Source: Sandaracinaceae bacterium
Lineage (GTDB): Bacteria; Myxococcota_A; Polyangia; Polyangiales; Houyiibacteriaceae
DNA: 64,000 bases
Assembly (NCBI GenBank): GCA_020633055.1
Contig: JACKEJ010000014.1
Coordinates: 1-64,000, forward strand
Reading direction: 5' to 3'
Positions 56,424 to 64,000 of the stretch are shown here, piece after piece. The translations under genes and the position numbers were made by a program. The notes below the pieces were generated by a model. That model saw only the letters and a list, made by a program, of their open reading frames with translations, did no database searches and was not told the DNA's origin. Position 1 is the stretch's first letter. Each line of letters begins with the position of its first letter.

Positions 56424-57418
56424 CGCGCTACCTGATGAAGCGGCTGCTGTGGGCGCTCTTCGTGTTGTCCACCGTGGTGTCCACCGTCTTCCTGCTGGTC
56501 CACGTCGCTGGCGACCCAGCTGCGGTGGCGCTCGGGCCGCGCGCTTCGGCCGAGGCGCGCCGCGACTTCCGACGCATCAAAGGGCTGGACCAGCCGACGC
56601 TCGCACAATTCGGGTCGTACCTGGGGGTGTCTGCGTGCGTGCGCCGAGACTCCCCGGACTACCGAGACGGGCGCGGGCGCTGCGGTTTGCTCCAGGGCTC
56701 GCTCGGGACCAGCTACACCCACCGGGAAGATGTCGCGGCCGTCATCGCGCACCGCATGCCCCGCACGCTGCTGCTGGGCGTGATGGCCATGCTGTTCGAG
56801 CTGCTGTTCGGCATCACGGCGGGTATCGTGGCCGCCCTACGCCGGAACACGTGGGCCGACACGGGCATCATGGTGCTCACGTTCGCGGGCATCAGCGTGC
56901 CCACGTTCGTCACCGGGCCCATCGCCCTCTTCGTGTTGGCCTTCCTGCTGGGGTGGTTCCCCATGGGCGGCTACGGCGTCGGCTTCTGGGACCACGTGCG
57001 GCACGGTCTGCTGCCCGCGATGATCCTCGCGGTCGGTGGTGCGGCGACCTACGCGCGGATCCTGCGGGGCGAGCTGGTCGAGACGCTCCGCATGGACTAC
57101 GTACGCACCGCGCGCGCCAAGGGGCTGGCGCCGCGCGTAGTCGTCGTGCGGCACGCGCTGCGGAACGCGCTGATCCCGATCGTGACGCTGCTCGGGCTGT
57201 CGCTGCCGGGACTCGTGGGGGGGGCCATCATCACCGAGAAGATCTTCAACTGGCCTGGGCTCGGCATGCTCACCATCGAGGCCATCAACAAGCTCGACGT
57301 GCCCATCATCATGGCGACGGTGCTCATGTTCGGCGTGCTGGTGCAGCTCGGAAACTTGCTGGCCGATGTCGCGGTGGCGGCGTTGGACCCCCGCATCCGC
57401 ATTGGCGAACGCGGCTGA
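56420..57418 (+). CDS. Peptide ABC transporter permease, DppB/OppB type
   Basis: A 332-residue inner-membrane permease whose start overlaps the binding-protein stop by four bases. The N-terminus RYLMKRLLWALFVLSTVVST and the coupling region DYVRTARAKGLAPRVVVVRH then ALRNALIPI are typical of DppB. About six helices are visible. An insertion in the first periplasmic loop contains two cysteines (SACVRRDSPDYRDGRGRCGL). The ATPase components must come from another locus. Confidence 0.92.
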   Translation: MTRYLMKRLLWALFVLSTVVSTVFLLVHVAGDPAAVALGPRASAEARRDFRRIKGLDQPTLAQFGSYLGVSACVRRDSPDYRDGRGRCGLLQGSLGTSYTHREDVAAVIAHRMPRTLLLGVMAMLFELLFGITAGIVAALRRNTWADTGIMVLTFAGISVPTFVTGPIALFVLAFLLGWFPMGGYGVGFWDHVRHGLLPAMILAVGGAATYARILRGELVETLRMDYVRTARAKGLAPRVVVVRHALRNALIPIVTLLGLSLPGLVGGAIITEKIFNWPGLGMLTIEAINKLDVPIIMATVLMFGVLVQLGNLLADVAVAALDPRIRIGERG

Positions 57419-57423
57419 GCGCC

Positions 57424-57439
57424 GACGCCCACGGGCGTC
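57424..57439 (+). terminator. Hairpin after the ABC transporter operon
   Basis: A perfect GACGCCC/GGGCGTC inverted repeat with only two bases between the arms lies six bases after the permease stop. No T run follows, so it is a weak terminator at best or an mRNA 3' end structure. Confidence 0.35.
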
Positions 57440-57529
57440 ACCGACCCACCCTCGACCTCGTAACCTACGGTGGTGGAACCTTTTTCCATTCGTTACGCTG
57501 ACCCGCGCCCCCCGCCACCTCAGGTAGTC

Positions 57530-60500
57530 ATGTTGCGGATTCGTTCTTTCGCCCTCTCGGCGCTGGCCTTGGCGTTGGCCACTGCGCTCCTCTCCAGCTG
57601 TTCCCCTGCGTCGCCCGACTTCCGCGACCCACGGACAGGCACGCCCAAGAGCCTGGGCGAGCTGGTCTACCAGATCCTCCTGGCCAACTTGCAGGAGTCA
57701 CCGACCTGCCCCGAGACGTACGTCGCTCAGCTCACGGCCCACCACGAGGACTTCGTCACGACGTTCGACTACTTGGTCGACGGAGAGGTCGTTCAGGAGC
57801 TGCCCGAGATCCTGGGTGAGGTCCTGCAGCCCGTCATCGACAGCGGCGACCTGCCGCGCATGACCGACGCCGTCGCCCGCGCGCTGGCCCTGCTCATCAG
57901 CGACGAGTTCGACCCCGAGCGGCTGACCATCCAGTCGGCCATGTCGCTGCAGGACACGCGCACCGTGCTCGAGGGGTCGATGGCCATCGAGTTGGTCAGC
58001 CGGCTGCTGGCCGACCCCGAGCTGACGGCGCGCATTCACGACCTGGCCGAGTTCGCGGCGCACGACGACGGAATCGACTACACCCTGGACGCGCTGCTCT
58101 ACATCGCCGAGCGCCGCTTGGCGGACACCAGCGACGACACGAGCATGTGCCAGGGCCTGACGATCGGGCCCCTCGAGGACACGCTGCTGACCCAGCAGGG
58201 CTTCACCTTCGGCCCGGGGACGGGCGCCGCCGCGTGGGTTCCGCGCGTGGATGCGCACGGCAACCCGCGGGTGCGCGAGATGGGGGGAGCGTTGCTGGGA
58301 CCCTTCGTCGATCTGGACCATGACGGCGACGCCGACGTGAACGCGGAGGGCGAGCCCATCGACGCGAGCGGGACCCCGATCGACCTCCCGGCGTTGGCGA
58401 ACGCTGCCGGCGCCGGACGAGACAGCTACGGGCGCGCCATCGACGCGGACGGTGAGCTCATCTACGAATACTACGACGCCAAGCGCACGGGGCTGGCGGC
58501 CGCCGTCCAGATCGCGCGCGGTCTCCTCGAGGCGGACCTGCATCACGACCTGAACGGTGTTGCCGCGGCGGTGCTCGGCGGGCAGGTGCCCTGCAGCGAC
58601 GGGACGGACACGTGCCGCGCGTACCCGTCCGCCGACAACCCCCTCGCCGACATCGCGTTCATGGTGACGGAGATCGCGAAGCTGGATCGCCCGAAGGCGC
58701 TGCTGGACACCCTGTCCGTGCTGGTCACGGACAACCCCGTGCTCGCCGAGGATCTGTTCGTGGCGGTCGGTGACCTCATCCACCGCGTGGACACGCAGAC
58801 CAGCATCAGCATCACGGACCCTGCCCTGATCGACCTCGGCATGGAGCTCGTGCCGCTGATCGAGGACGTGCTGGACTCCAGCAACACCAGCGGGCAGAGC
58901 ACCGCGCGTGTGCTGCTCGACGTGCTGGTGGAGGTGCGCGCCGAGCAGCCCGACTTCCTCGAGCGGGTGGCGTGGATGATCGACTACATCGACCTCGACA
59001 AGTCCAACACCTGCAGCGCACAGGACCCCAACCTCGCGACGAGCCGGCGCGTGGACTACGACCAGCCGCGGTGGACCGGGGCCGTCAACACGGGCACGGA
59101 CAACCGCAGCATCCTCGAGCAGGTGGTGGAGCTGTTGTACACAGCCGACTGCGGCAACCTCTTCGGGGGCACCGTGGCGTACCAGATCCTCGACCTCTTG
59201 GTGGCCCAGGATCCGAGCACGGTCTGCCAGGTCATCAATGTGCTCGGTGTGATTGATGGCGTGTTCGCGAACTCGTGCGAGTTCCAGTGGTGGAACCCGC
59301 TCTCCTGGATCCAGTGCGTGGCCAACGCCGTCGCGAACGGCGCGCTCAACGCCATCGGCTGCTCCAACGGGCAGGCCGTGCTGAACGAGCTGGAGTCGCT
59401 CCAGGGGCTGGCCGAGAGCGGCTCCCTCGACGCGCTCATCCCGCTGGCCAAGCTCTTCGACGATCGCGGGCAGCTGCGCCTGTTGGTGAACCTCCTCAAA
59501 TTCCTGCACGAGGAGACGCTGCTGGACGAGGACAACGACCCGAACACAGAGAGCGTCATCCGGCAGCTCCTCCCGGTCATCAGTGAGTTCATCCACAGCG
59601 GCGGCGCGGACAAGCTGCTGGACACGCTGGAGCTGATGGTGACCGTGCCCGCCAGCGACAACCCCAGCCAGACCATGGCCGACGTCGTGGTCGACACCCT
59701 CGAGCGGGTCACCGAGACACGCGTGGTCCAGACCCGCAGCGGCGGCCGTCCCAGCACCTCCATGCTGCGCGAGACGATGCTCCCGCTGCGCGTGATGGTG
59801 AACCGCATCAACCAGCGCGGCGCCAAGCCCGAGCTGGACCACATGCTCGACTACGTCCTGAGCGGCATCACGACGACGCGCATGGAGGGGCCGCGACGTC
59901 GCCTGAACAACCCGAACCTCCTGCCGCTCATGCAGGTGGGGCTCGAGGTGGTGCGCGACGCGGCCGACCTGCCACACGCCCAGTACCTCTGCTACGTCGG
60001 CGAAGCGCAGAGCAGCGCGGTGAACCTTCTGCTCGACCGCGACTTCGCGACCGTCGTCCGGTTGGCCAGCTCGCTCGAGTCCACCGAGGAGGGTCCGCGG
60101 CTCGAAGCGTGGGTCACCGAGCTGCTCACGCCGAGCCTCTCGTCGCCCGACACGGAGGCATACGGACCGCTGATGCAGATCCTCGCCGCAGCGCTGAGCA
60201 GCGAGCTGCCGGACAGTGACCTCAGCGCCCTGTTCCGGTACGTGGGCACGGTCAGCGGGCAGCTGCGCAACGACGGGCGCGACTTCGTCGGGACGCTGGA
60301 CGAGCTGCTCGCGGGGGACCGGGACGGGGTCATCCTGCGCATCGTGAGGGACGCCATCTCCGAGGGGCCGCTGCCCAGCCGCGAGCTGCCAATCTGCACC
60401 ATGGCGGATGTGTTCAGCGACGTCGCGACGGTGACCGACGAGCCCATGTGCATGGCCGGTGGCGAGGTGGAGTTCACCGCGACCGACGTCGAGTCCGTCC

Positions 60501-60592
60501 TCGAGGGCGTGGTCGGCTTCATGGACGACGACACGGGTGGTCTGGGCGCGGTATACCGCTTGGTGGGTGAGCTCTCCTCCGTGCAGAACTGA
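57530..60592 (+). CDS. Large hypothetical lipoprotein
   Basis: A 1020-residue protein from ATG 57530 with a lipoprotein signal and lipobox ALLSSC. The mature protein is helical with repeats of about 60-100 residues, of the type QLLPVISEFIHSGGADKLLD and EVVELLYTADCGNLFGGT, which resemble armadillo-like packing. Around residue 265 a calcium-binding-like loop reads DLDHDGDADVNAEGEPID. Many cysteines are paired within loops. It begins about 110 bp after the ABC operon and is followed by a FadL-like gene after nine bases, so the two should be co-expressed. The family is unknown to me. Confidence 0.7.
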   Translation: MLRIRSFALSALALALATALLSSCSPASPDFRDPRTGTPKSLGELVYQILLANLQESPTCPETYVAQLTAHHEDFVTTFDYLVDGEVVQELPEILGEVLQPVIDSGDLPRMTDAVARALALLISDEFDPERLTIQSAMSLQDTRTVLEGSMAIELVSRLLADPELTARIHDLAEFAAHDDGIDYTLDALLYIAERRLADTSDDTSMCQGLTIGPLEDTLLTQQGFTFGPGTGAAAWVPRVDAHGNPRVREMGGALLGPFVDLDHDGDADVNAEGEPIDASGTPIDLPALANAAGAGRDSYGRAIDADGELIYEYYDAKRTGLAAAVQIARGLLEADLHHDLNGVAAAVLGGQVPCSDGTDTCRAYPSADNPLADIAFMVTEIAKLDRPKALLDTLSVLVTDNPVLAEDLFVAVGDLIHRVDTQTSISITDPALIDLGMELVPLIEDVLDSSNTSGQSTARVLLDVLVEVRAEQPDFLERVAWMIDYIDLDKSNTCSAQDPNLATSRRVDYDQPRWTGAVNTGTDNRSILEQVVELLYTADCGNLFGGTVAYQILDLLVAQDPSTVCQVINVLGVIDGVFANSCEFQWWNPLSWIQCVANAVANGALNAIGCSNGQAVLNELESLQGLAESGSLDALIPLAKLFDDRGQLRLLVNLLKFLHEETLLDEDNDPNTESVIRQLLPVISEFIHSGGADKLLDTLELMVTVPASDNPSQTMADVVVDTLERVTETRVVQTRSGGRPSTSMLRETMLPLRVMVNRINQRGAKPELDHMLDYVLSGITTTRMEGPRRRLNNPNLLPLMQVGLEVVRDAADLPHAQYLCYVGEAQSSAVNLLLDRDFATVVRLASSLESTEEGPRLEAWVTELLTPSLSSPDTEAYGPLMQILAAALSSELPDSDLSALFRYVGTVSGQLRNDGRDFVGTLDELLAGDRDGVILRIVRDAISEGPLPSRELPICTMADVFSDVATVTDEPMCMAGGEVEFTATDVESVLEGVVGFMDDDTGGLGAVYRLVGELSSVQN

Positions 60593-60600
60593 GCGGATTC

Positions 60601-62379
60601 ATGACGAATGACAACACACGCGCGGCCGCGATCGCGCTGAGCGTGGCGTGCGCGCTGGGGGTGTCCTCGGCCTCGGTCCCGCGGGCCCGCGCCAACGCCC
60701 CCGAAGACGTGCAGGGTGTGGGCGCCCGGATCAACGGCATGGGGGGCGCGGGCACCGCCGCGGCGGTGGACTTCTCCGCCACGTACTACAACCCCGCCAA
60801 CCTCTCCCGTTGTTCGAACAGCCAGGTGGGTGTGGACATCCGGCACACCTTCTACAACTTGGACGTGGAGGACGACGGCCCTGCCCTGGCCGGCGATCCC
60901 GACGGCGATCCCACGACCGACGCGGACTACCCCACCCCCAAGCCGCTACGCAACCAGACGCGCGCGACCATGGGCTTCTGCAACCACCTGCCGTTCGGAC
61001 TCTCGTTCGGGATGGTGTTCGGCATCGGTCTGCAGAACCCGATGACCCTGGACCAGAGCACGCTCAACCAGCGCCCCCACTGGCTGCTGTATGGTGAGCA
61101 ACTCGAAGCCCTGAGCATCGCGCTGGCGATCGGCTACAGGCCCATCCCCCAGCTCAGCTTCGGGCTCGGGGCCAGCATCCTCATCCACTCGGCGTTGAGC
61201 ATCAACACCGACATCGCCGTGCTCTCGGACGAACCCTCGGAGGTCATCTTCCAGTGGGACCTGCAGCCGGCGGCGGCGCTCTACGTGGGCGTCGACGTCA
61301 ACCCCGTCGACTGGCTGCACCTGGGCATCGCGTACCGCGGGGCGCTCTACCACGACCTGCAGACTCCGGTGAACGTCGACGCGAGCGCGCTCGGGCTGGC
61401 CATCCCCATCCAGCTGTTCGTACAGTCCGCCGCCTGGTACACCCCGCGCCAAGTCGCCGTCGGCGCCAGCGTCGACCCGCTGGACATGCTGACGGTGGCC
61501 CTGGACCTGACCTGGTACAACTACGCGGCGCACCCAGGGCCCTTCTTGGTGGCCACTCCGGACAACGACTTGACGGCGGCCGCAGTGGGCTTCCCCACCC
61601 GCGAAGACTACGGCCAGCGCAACGTCGTCGTGACACGCCTGGGCGCCGAGCTGCGGGTGCTCGATGACGCGCTCGCCATTCGCGCGGGCTACGGGTTCCG
61701 TCCCTCGTCGCTTGCGCGCCCGGGCACGAGCGCTGGGTGCCTCGAGCGCACGGGCACGAGCGACCCCTGCCGCGCCAACGTGCTGGACGCAAACACACAC
61801 AGCATCGCGTTCGGCGCGGGATACCGCTTCGGGGACAGTCCTGACACCGTCGCGCATCCACTCGAGGACGCGTCCGACGTGCCCCCGGACGAGTCCGCGG
61901 AAGAGAGCGATGTCGGGAGCCCGGAAAGCGACCGGGCCTCGGCGGGGGCGGGTGGAGCCCAGGGAGCGACGCCGACCAGCGCGGCCGGTCGCGGAGGGCA
62001 ACCAGCCTGGGCGACGCGTGGTGGCGCGGATACTGGACCGAGCACGAGCGCTGCGGCGCCCCCTGGCACGCCAGCGGCGCCTTCGGCTCCTCCTGGAACC
62101 GCAGCGCAGGGAGCCAGCGCACAGCCTGGGAGCGGGGCTCCGGCGGACAGCGGTGGTCGCGTCGCGCTCGACGCCGAGAACGAGCGCACGTACGACCCGC
62201 ACCGCTCGGTGGGCGCCAACGCGTCAATCGACTTCTTCTTCCGCGCCAACATGATGCGGCACCGGCGCGTGACGCGCAGCGCCGAGGACGTCGCGAACGG
62301 CATCGACTATCTGCAGAGCTTCCGCTACGGCGGGGCCGTGCTGGACATCGGCATCACGCTCACGCTCGGCTGGTACTGA
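60601..62379 (+). CDS. FadL/OmpP1-like outer-membrane protein with long linker before the final strands
   Basis: A 592-residue barrel protein with a signal peptide ending SVPRARA. The early plug motif GMGGAGTAAAVDFSATYYNP then ANLSRCSNSQ is typical of the FadL/TodX family, which moves hydrophobic compounds across the outer membrane. Most strands lie at 60-415. Then about 120 residues (415-535) are Ala/Gly/Pro/Ser-rich and disordered-looking, and two or three strands follow, ending in LDIGITLTLGWY. The last aromatic residue is standard for barrels. The insert is unusual for FadL. It is coupled to the large lipoprotein gene. Confidence 0.82.
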   Translation: MTNDNTRAAAIALSVACALGVSSASVPRARANAPEDVQGVGARINGMGGAGTAAAVDFSATYYNPANLSRCSNSQVGVDIRHTFYNLDVEDDGPALAGDPDGDPTTDADYPTPKPLRNQTRATMGFCNHLPFGLSFGMVFGIGLQNPMTLDQSTLNQRPHWLLYGEQLEALSIALAIGYRPIPQLSFGLGASILIHSALSINTDIAVLSDEPSEVIFQWDLQPAAALYVGVDVNPVDWLHLGIAYRGALYHDLQTPVNVDASALGLAIPIQLFVQSAAWYTPRQVAVGASVDPLDMLTVALDLTWYNYAAHPGPFLVATPDNDLTAAAVGFPTREDYGQRNVVVTRLGAELRVLDDALAIRAGYGFRPSSLARPGTSAGCLERTGTSDPCRANVLDANTHSIAFGAGYRFGDSPDTVAHPLEDASDVPPDESAEESDVGSPESDRASAGAGGAQGATPTSAAGRGGQPAWATRGGADTGPSTSAAAPPGTPAAPSAPPGTAAQGASAQPGSGAPADSGGRVALDAENERTYDPHRSVGANASIDFFFRANMMRHRRVTRSAEDVANGIDYLQSFRYGGAVLDIGITLTLGWY

Positions 62380-62441
62380 GCGTCTTCCTCGGCCGAAGGG
62401 CCAGGTGCGCCGTCGTCTGCGAACGGGGCAGCGGCGCGCCG

Positions 62442-63452
62442 GTGGCCCCGTCAGGCTGTGCAGCCTCTGCCCGCCACCGATTTACATGCAGACTGTCGCG
62501 CTCCTGGACGACGCGTGTGGACAGCAGCTCGGCGGTTCAGGTCGGTGTCCCCTTGTGCTGTACCAAAAATGAACAGTACCCTCGGGGTGATGAACGCCTC
62601 GACACCACGGTCTTCGAAGAGGTGGCGGGGCAGGACACGCCCACCATCCTGGGTGAGACGGTGCAGTTCCTGGCGGAGCGCTACGGCGTGATCGCGGCGT
62701 GTGCGCCCGTGCCGGTCATCGACATCAACAACTCGGACTTCATCACGGGCAACTTCGTGCTGGCCGACGGGGCGTTCGCGCTCTACACCGCCGACGACCT
62801 CGCGGGCGGCCCCTGCCCCCAGACGAACCTCGACCCGCGACAGCCCTCGTTCTACCTCGAGACCATCGAGCAGTCGGGCGACTTCGAGGTGTCGCTCAGC
62901 GCGCGCGGCATCCCGCTCCCCATCCACAGCGATGTGACCCTCGTGCAGGTGCTGATCCTCCCGGCCAAGAGCGGCCTCGTGCTCGGCGGCACCTACGCCG
63001 CGGACCACGGCCCCTACGAGCTGATCCCCCTCGACCCGTCCGACCTGACCGTGCCCTACGACGACCTGTTGTACGGCACGATGGTCGTGGACTGGCGCGC
63101 GCGTCGCACCCTCATCCACTTCGAGTCGCTCGAGCCCAACACCACCACGCCCGCGGGCGGCAAGCGTCAGACCATGCTGCTCGAGAGCCCGCTGTTCGGC
63201 ACCGGCGTGTACGAAGCGACCTACCGTGCGATGGCGCGCTCCTGGGCCGAAGACCCCGAGCTGACGGGCAACCCCGTCATCGGCGTGCCCCGCAACCCCA
63301 TCCTCACGCCCCGCCGCGTGGACTTCCGCTACCACGGCGCCGCGCGCTTCCCGTACGTGCCCGAGACCGGCGTGCACGCGCCGTGTGAGAGCGACTTCAG
63401 CGACCCTGCGCACCTCGAGATCTGCCCGAGCAGCGCGCCCACCGCTCCCTGA
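62442..63452 (+). CDS. Hypothetical exported-type protein with uncertain start, probably frameshifted 5' end
   Basis: The open frame encodes 336 residues, but the first 40 residues look non-coding (Ser/Arg/Cys-rich without a signal). A different frame starting at ATG 62486 reads MQTVALLDDACGQQLGG then SGRCPLVLYQ, a natural strand, and stops at 62570. If one A of the AAAAA run at 62565-62569 were absent, the two frames would join as LVLYQNEQYPRGDERLDTT, which reads like one protein. The rest (about residues 45-330) contains VPVIDINNSDFITGNFVLAD and beta-rich segments and is clearly coding. Family unknown. It follows the FadL-like gene and may belong with it. The frameshift may be real or a sequencing error. 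Confidence 0.6.
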   Translation: MAPSGCAASARHRFTCRLSRSWTTRVDSSSAVQVGVPLCCTKNEQYPRGDERLDTTVFEEVAGQDTPTILGETVQFLAERYGVIAACAPVPVIDINNSDFITGNFVLADGAFALYTADDLAGGPCPQTNLDPRQPSFYLETIEQSGDFEVSLSARGIPLPIHSDVTLVQVLILPAKSGLVLGGTYAADHGPYELIPLDPSDLTVPYDDLLYGTMVVDWRARRTLIHFESLEPNTTTPAGGKRQTMLLESPLFGTGVYEATYRAMARSWAEDPELTGNPVIGVPRNPILTPRRVDFRYHGAARFPYVPETGVHAPCESDFSDPAHLEICPSSAPTAP

Positions 63453-63501
63453 CCATCGAGCATCCGCTCGCTCACCCGTGTGAGCGCGACGTGAACCGCA
63501 C

Positions 63502-63529
63502 GAGAGCCCGCCGTCGATGGCGGGCTCTC
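63502..63529. terminator. Bidirectional terminator-like hairpin
   Basis: A perfect 11-bp inverted repeat GAGAGCCCGCC/GGCGGGCTCTC with a 6-base loop lies between the convergent genes ending at 63452 (plus) and 63565 (minus). A T run is absent on both sides, so it is a hairpin that could end or protect both transcripts. Confidence 0.6.
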
Positions 63530-63564
63530 TGCGTCTCGGCGTGGTGTCGCCCTTGGCCCGTCGG

Positions 63565-64000
63565 TCAGAGCGTGACGAAGTCCTGGAGGATCTCCGTGCC
63601 GTCCATGCGCGGGTGCACGATGGTGAAGTGCGCCACGCCGCCCCCTGGCGCCTGCCCGACGGAGCCTACGTTGATGACATGCGCGCCTGTCAGCGCCCGC
63701 TGGAACGGGACATGGGTCGACCCGACGACGAACAGGTCCGCAGGGTCGCTGTCCAACAGCGTGATCAGCTCCTCGTCGTCGAGGTCGTGGCTCAGCTCCG
63801 CGCCCGTGCCCAGAGGCGACTCGTGGGTCATCAGGATCTCGCGGCCGTCGATCATCGGGATGCGCAGACGCTCCGGCAGCCGCCGCAGGGACTGGAGCAC
63901 AAGCTCTCCGAGGTCGCGGCGGGTGCGCGCGAAGCGCTCGGCGCTCCTGCGTTCGGCGTCGTCGCTTGGCTCGAGCGAGCTCGGGTCGATCATGCACAGC
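63565..64000 (-). CDS. Metallophosphoesterase family protein, C-terminal part
   Basis: The frame is open to the right edge, so the N-terminal catalytic part, where most metal ligands lie, is outside the window. The visible C-terminal part has LMTHESPLGTGAELSHDLDD (a metal-binding His position, GT/THxxP type), LFVVGSTHVPFQRALTGAHV (the second, GSTHxP) and INVGSVGQAPGG, which match YfcE-type phosphodiesterases. ATG 63993 is in frame but is unlikely to be the true start. The activity would be hydrolysis of phosphodiesters; the substrate is unknown. Confidence 0.82.
   Translation of the reverse strand, partial: LCMIDPSSLEPSDDAERRSAERFARTRRDLGELVLQSLRRLPERLRIPMIDGREILMTHESPLGTGAELSHDLDDEELITLLDSDPADLFVVGSTHVPFQRALTGAHVINVGSVGQAPGGGVAHFTIVHPRMDGTEILQDFVTL

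Overview
The window is a high-GC, gene-dense chromosomal segment of a Gram-negative bacterium, most likely a member of the Myxococcota (Deltaproteobacteria), possibly of the Polyangiales/Sandaracinus type. The supporting evidence is a gliding-machinery-like (Glt/Nfs) envelope operon with an FHA-TonB protein, many lipoproteins and TPR proteins, a regulator with a sigma-region-4-like end, and a planctomycete-style DUF1549/DUF1501/cytochrome-like cassette. No phage, insertion sequence or CRISPR array was seen. The family assignments come from reading motifs by eye; no database search was run.

Layout. 1-12150 (minus) is one long operon of at least nine genes with ATGA/TGATG overlaps: a coiled-coil envelope protein, two large TPR proteins (the second GltD-like), a TPR lipoprotein (GltE-like), a small periplasmic protein, a three-helix membrane protein, an FHA-TonB protein (GltG-like), a periplasmic protein and the start of an outer-membrane barrel cut by the window edge. 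A near-consensus promoter precedes it. Divergently, an ECF sigma factor and a zinc-finger anti-sigma factor with a periplasmic TPR-like part lie at 12389-14102. 14196-21589 carries a STAS-domain protein, aspartokinase, a secreted protein, a chorismate mutase-prephenate dehydrogenase fusion with a partner of unknown function, a dicarboxylate symporter and ComF. 21592-24191 holds three tRNA genes (Arg-CCT, Pro-TGG, Arg-TCT) around a kinase-like gene, a dodecin and a phospholipase-C-like lipoprotein. 24199-35841 is mostly metabolic and envelope genes: cupin, methyltransferase, esterase, two crotonases, nitroreductase, a NifU-like protein without cysteines, carB, and a TlpA/DsbA pair.

36000-40072 is a complete Anbu operon: Anbu protease, transglutaminase-like protein, alpha-E protein and circularly permuted ATP-grasp ligase. 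40198-46789 is a divergent cassette of exported proteins: a DUF1549-like lipoprotein, a DUF1501-like Tat substrate, two cytochrome-like lipoproteins and a barrel protein. RNase P RNA with promoter and terminator lies at 46832-47316. Then come an FGE-sulfatase-like lipoprotein, glpD, lnt, a sigma-region-4-like DNA-binding protein and a MerR regulator. 53807-57418 encodes two permeases and the binding protein of a peptide ABC importer with no ATPase nearby. 57530-63452 encodes a large lipoprotein, a FadL-like barrel and a further exported-type protein whose 5' end looks frameshifted. The window ends inside a phosphoesterase gene.

How they fit together: envelope biogenesis dominates (Glt-like machine, Lnt, thiol oxidoreductases, barrels, lipoproteins). 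The Anbu operon and the DUF1501 cassette are the two best-defined gene sets whose biochemical job is still open.
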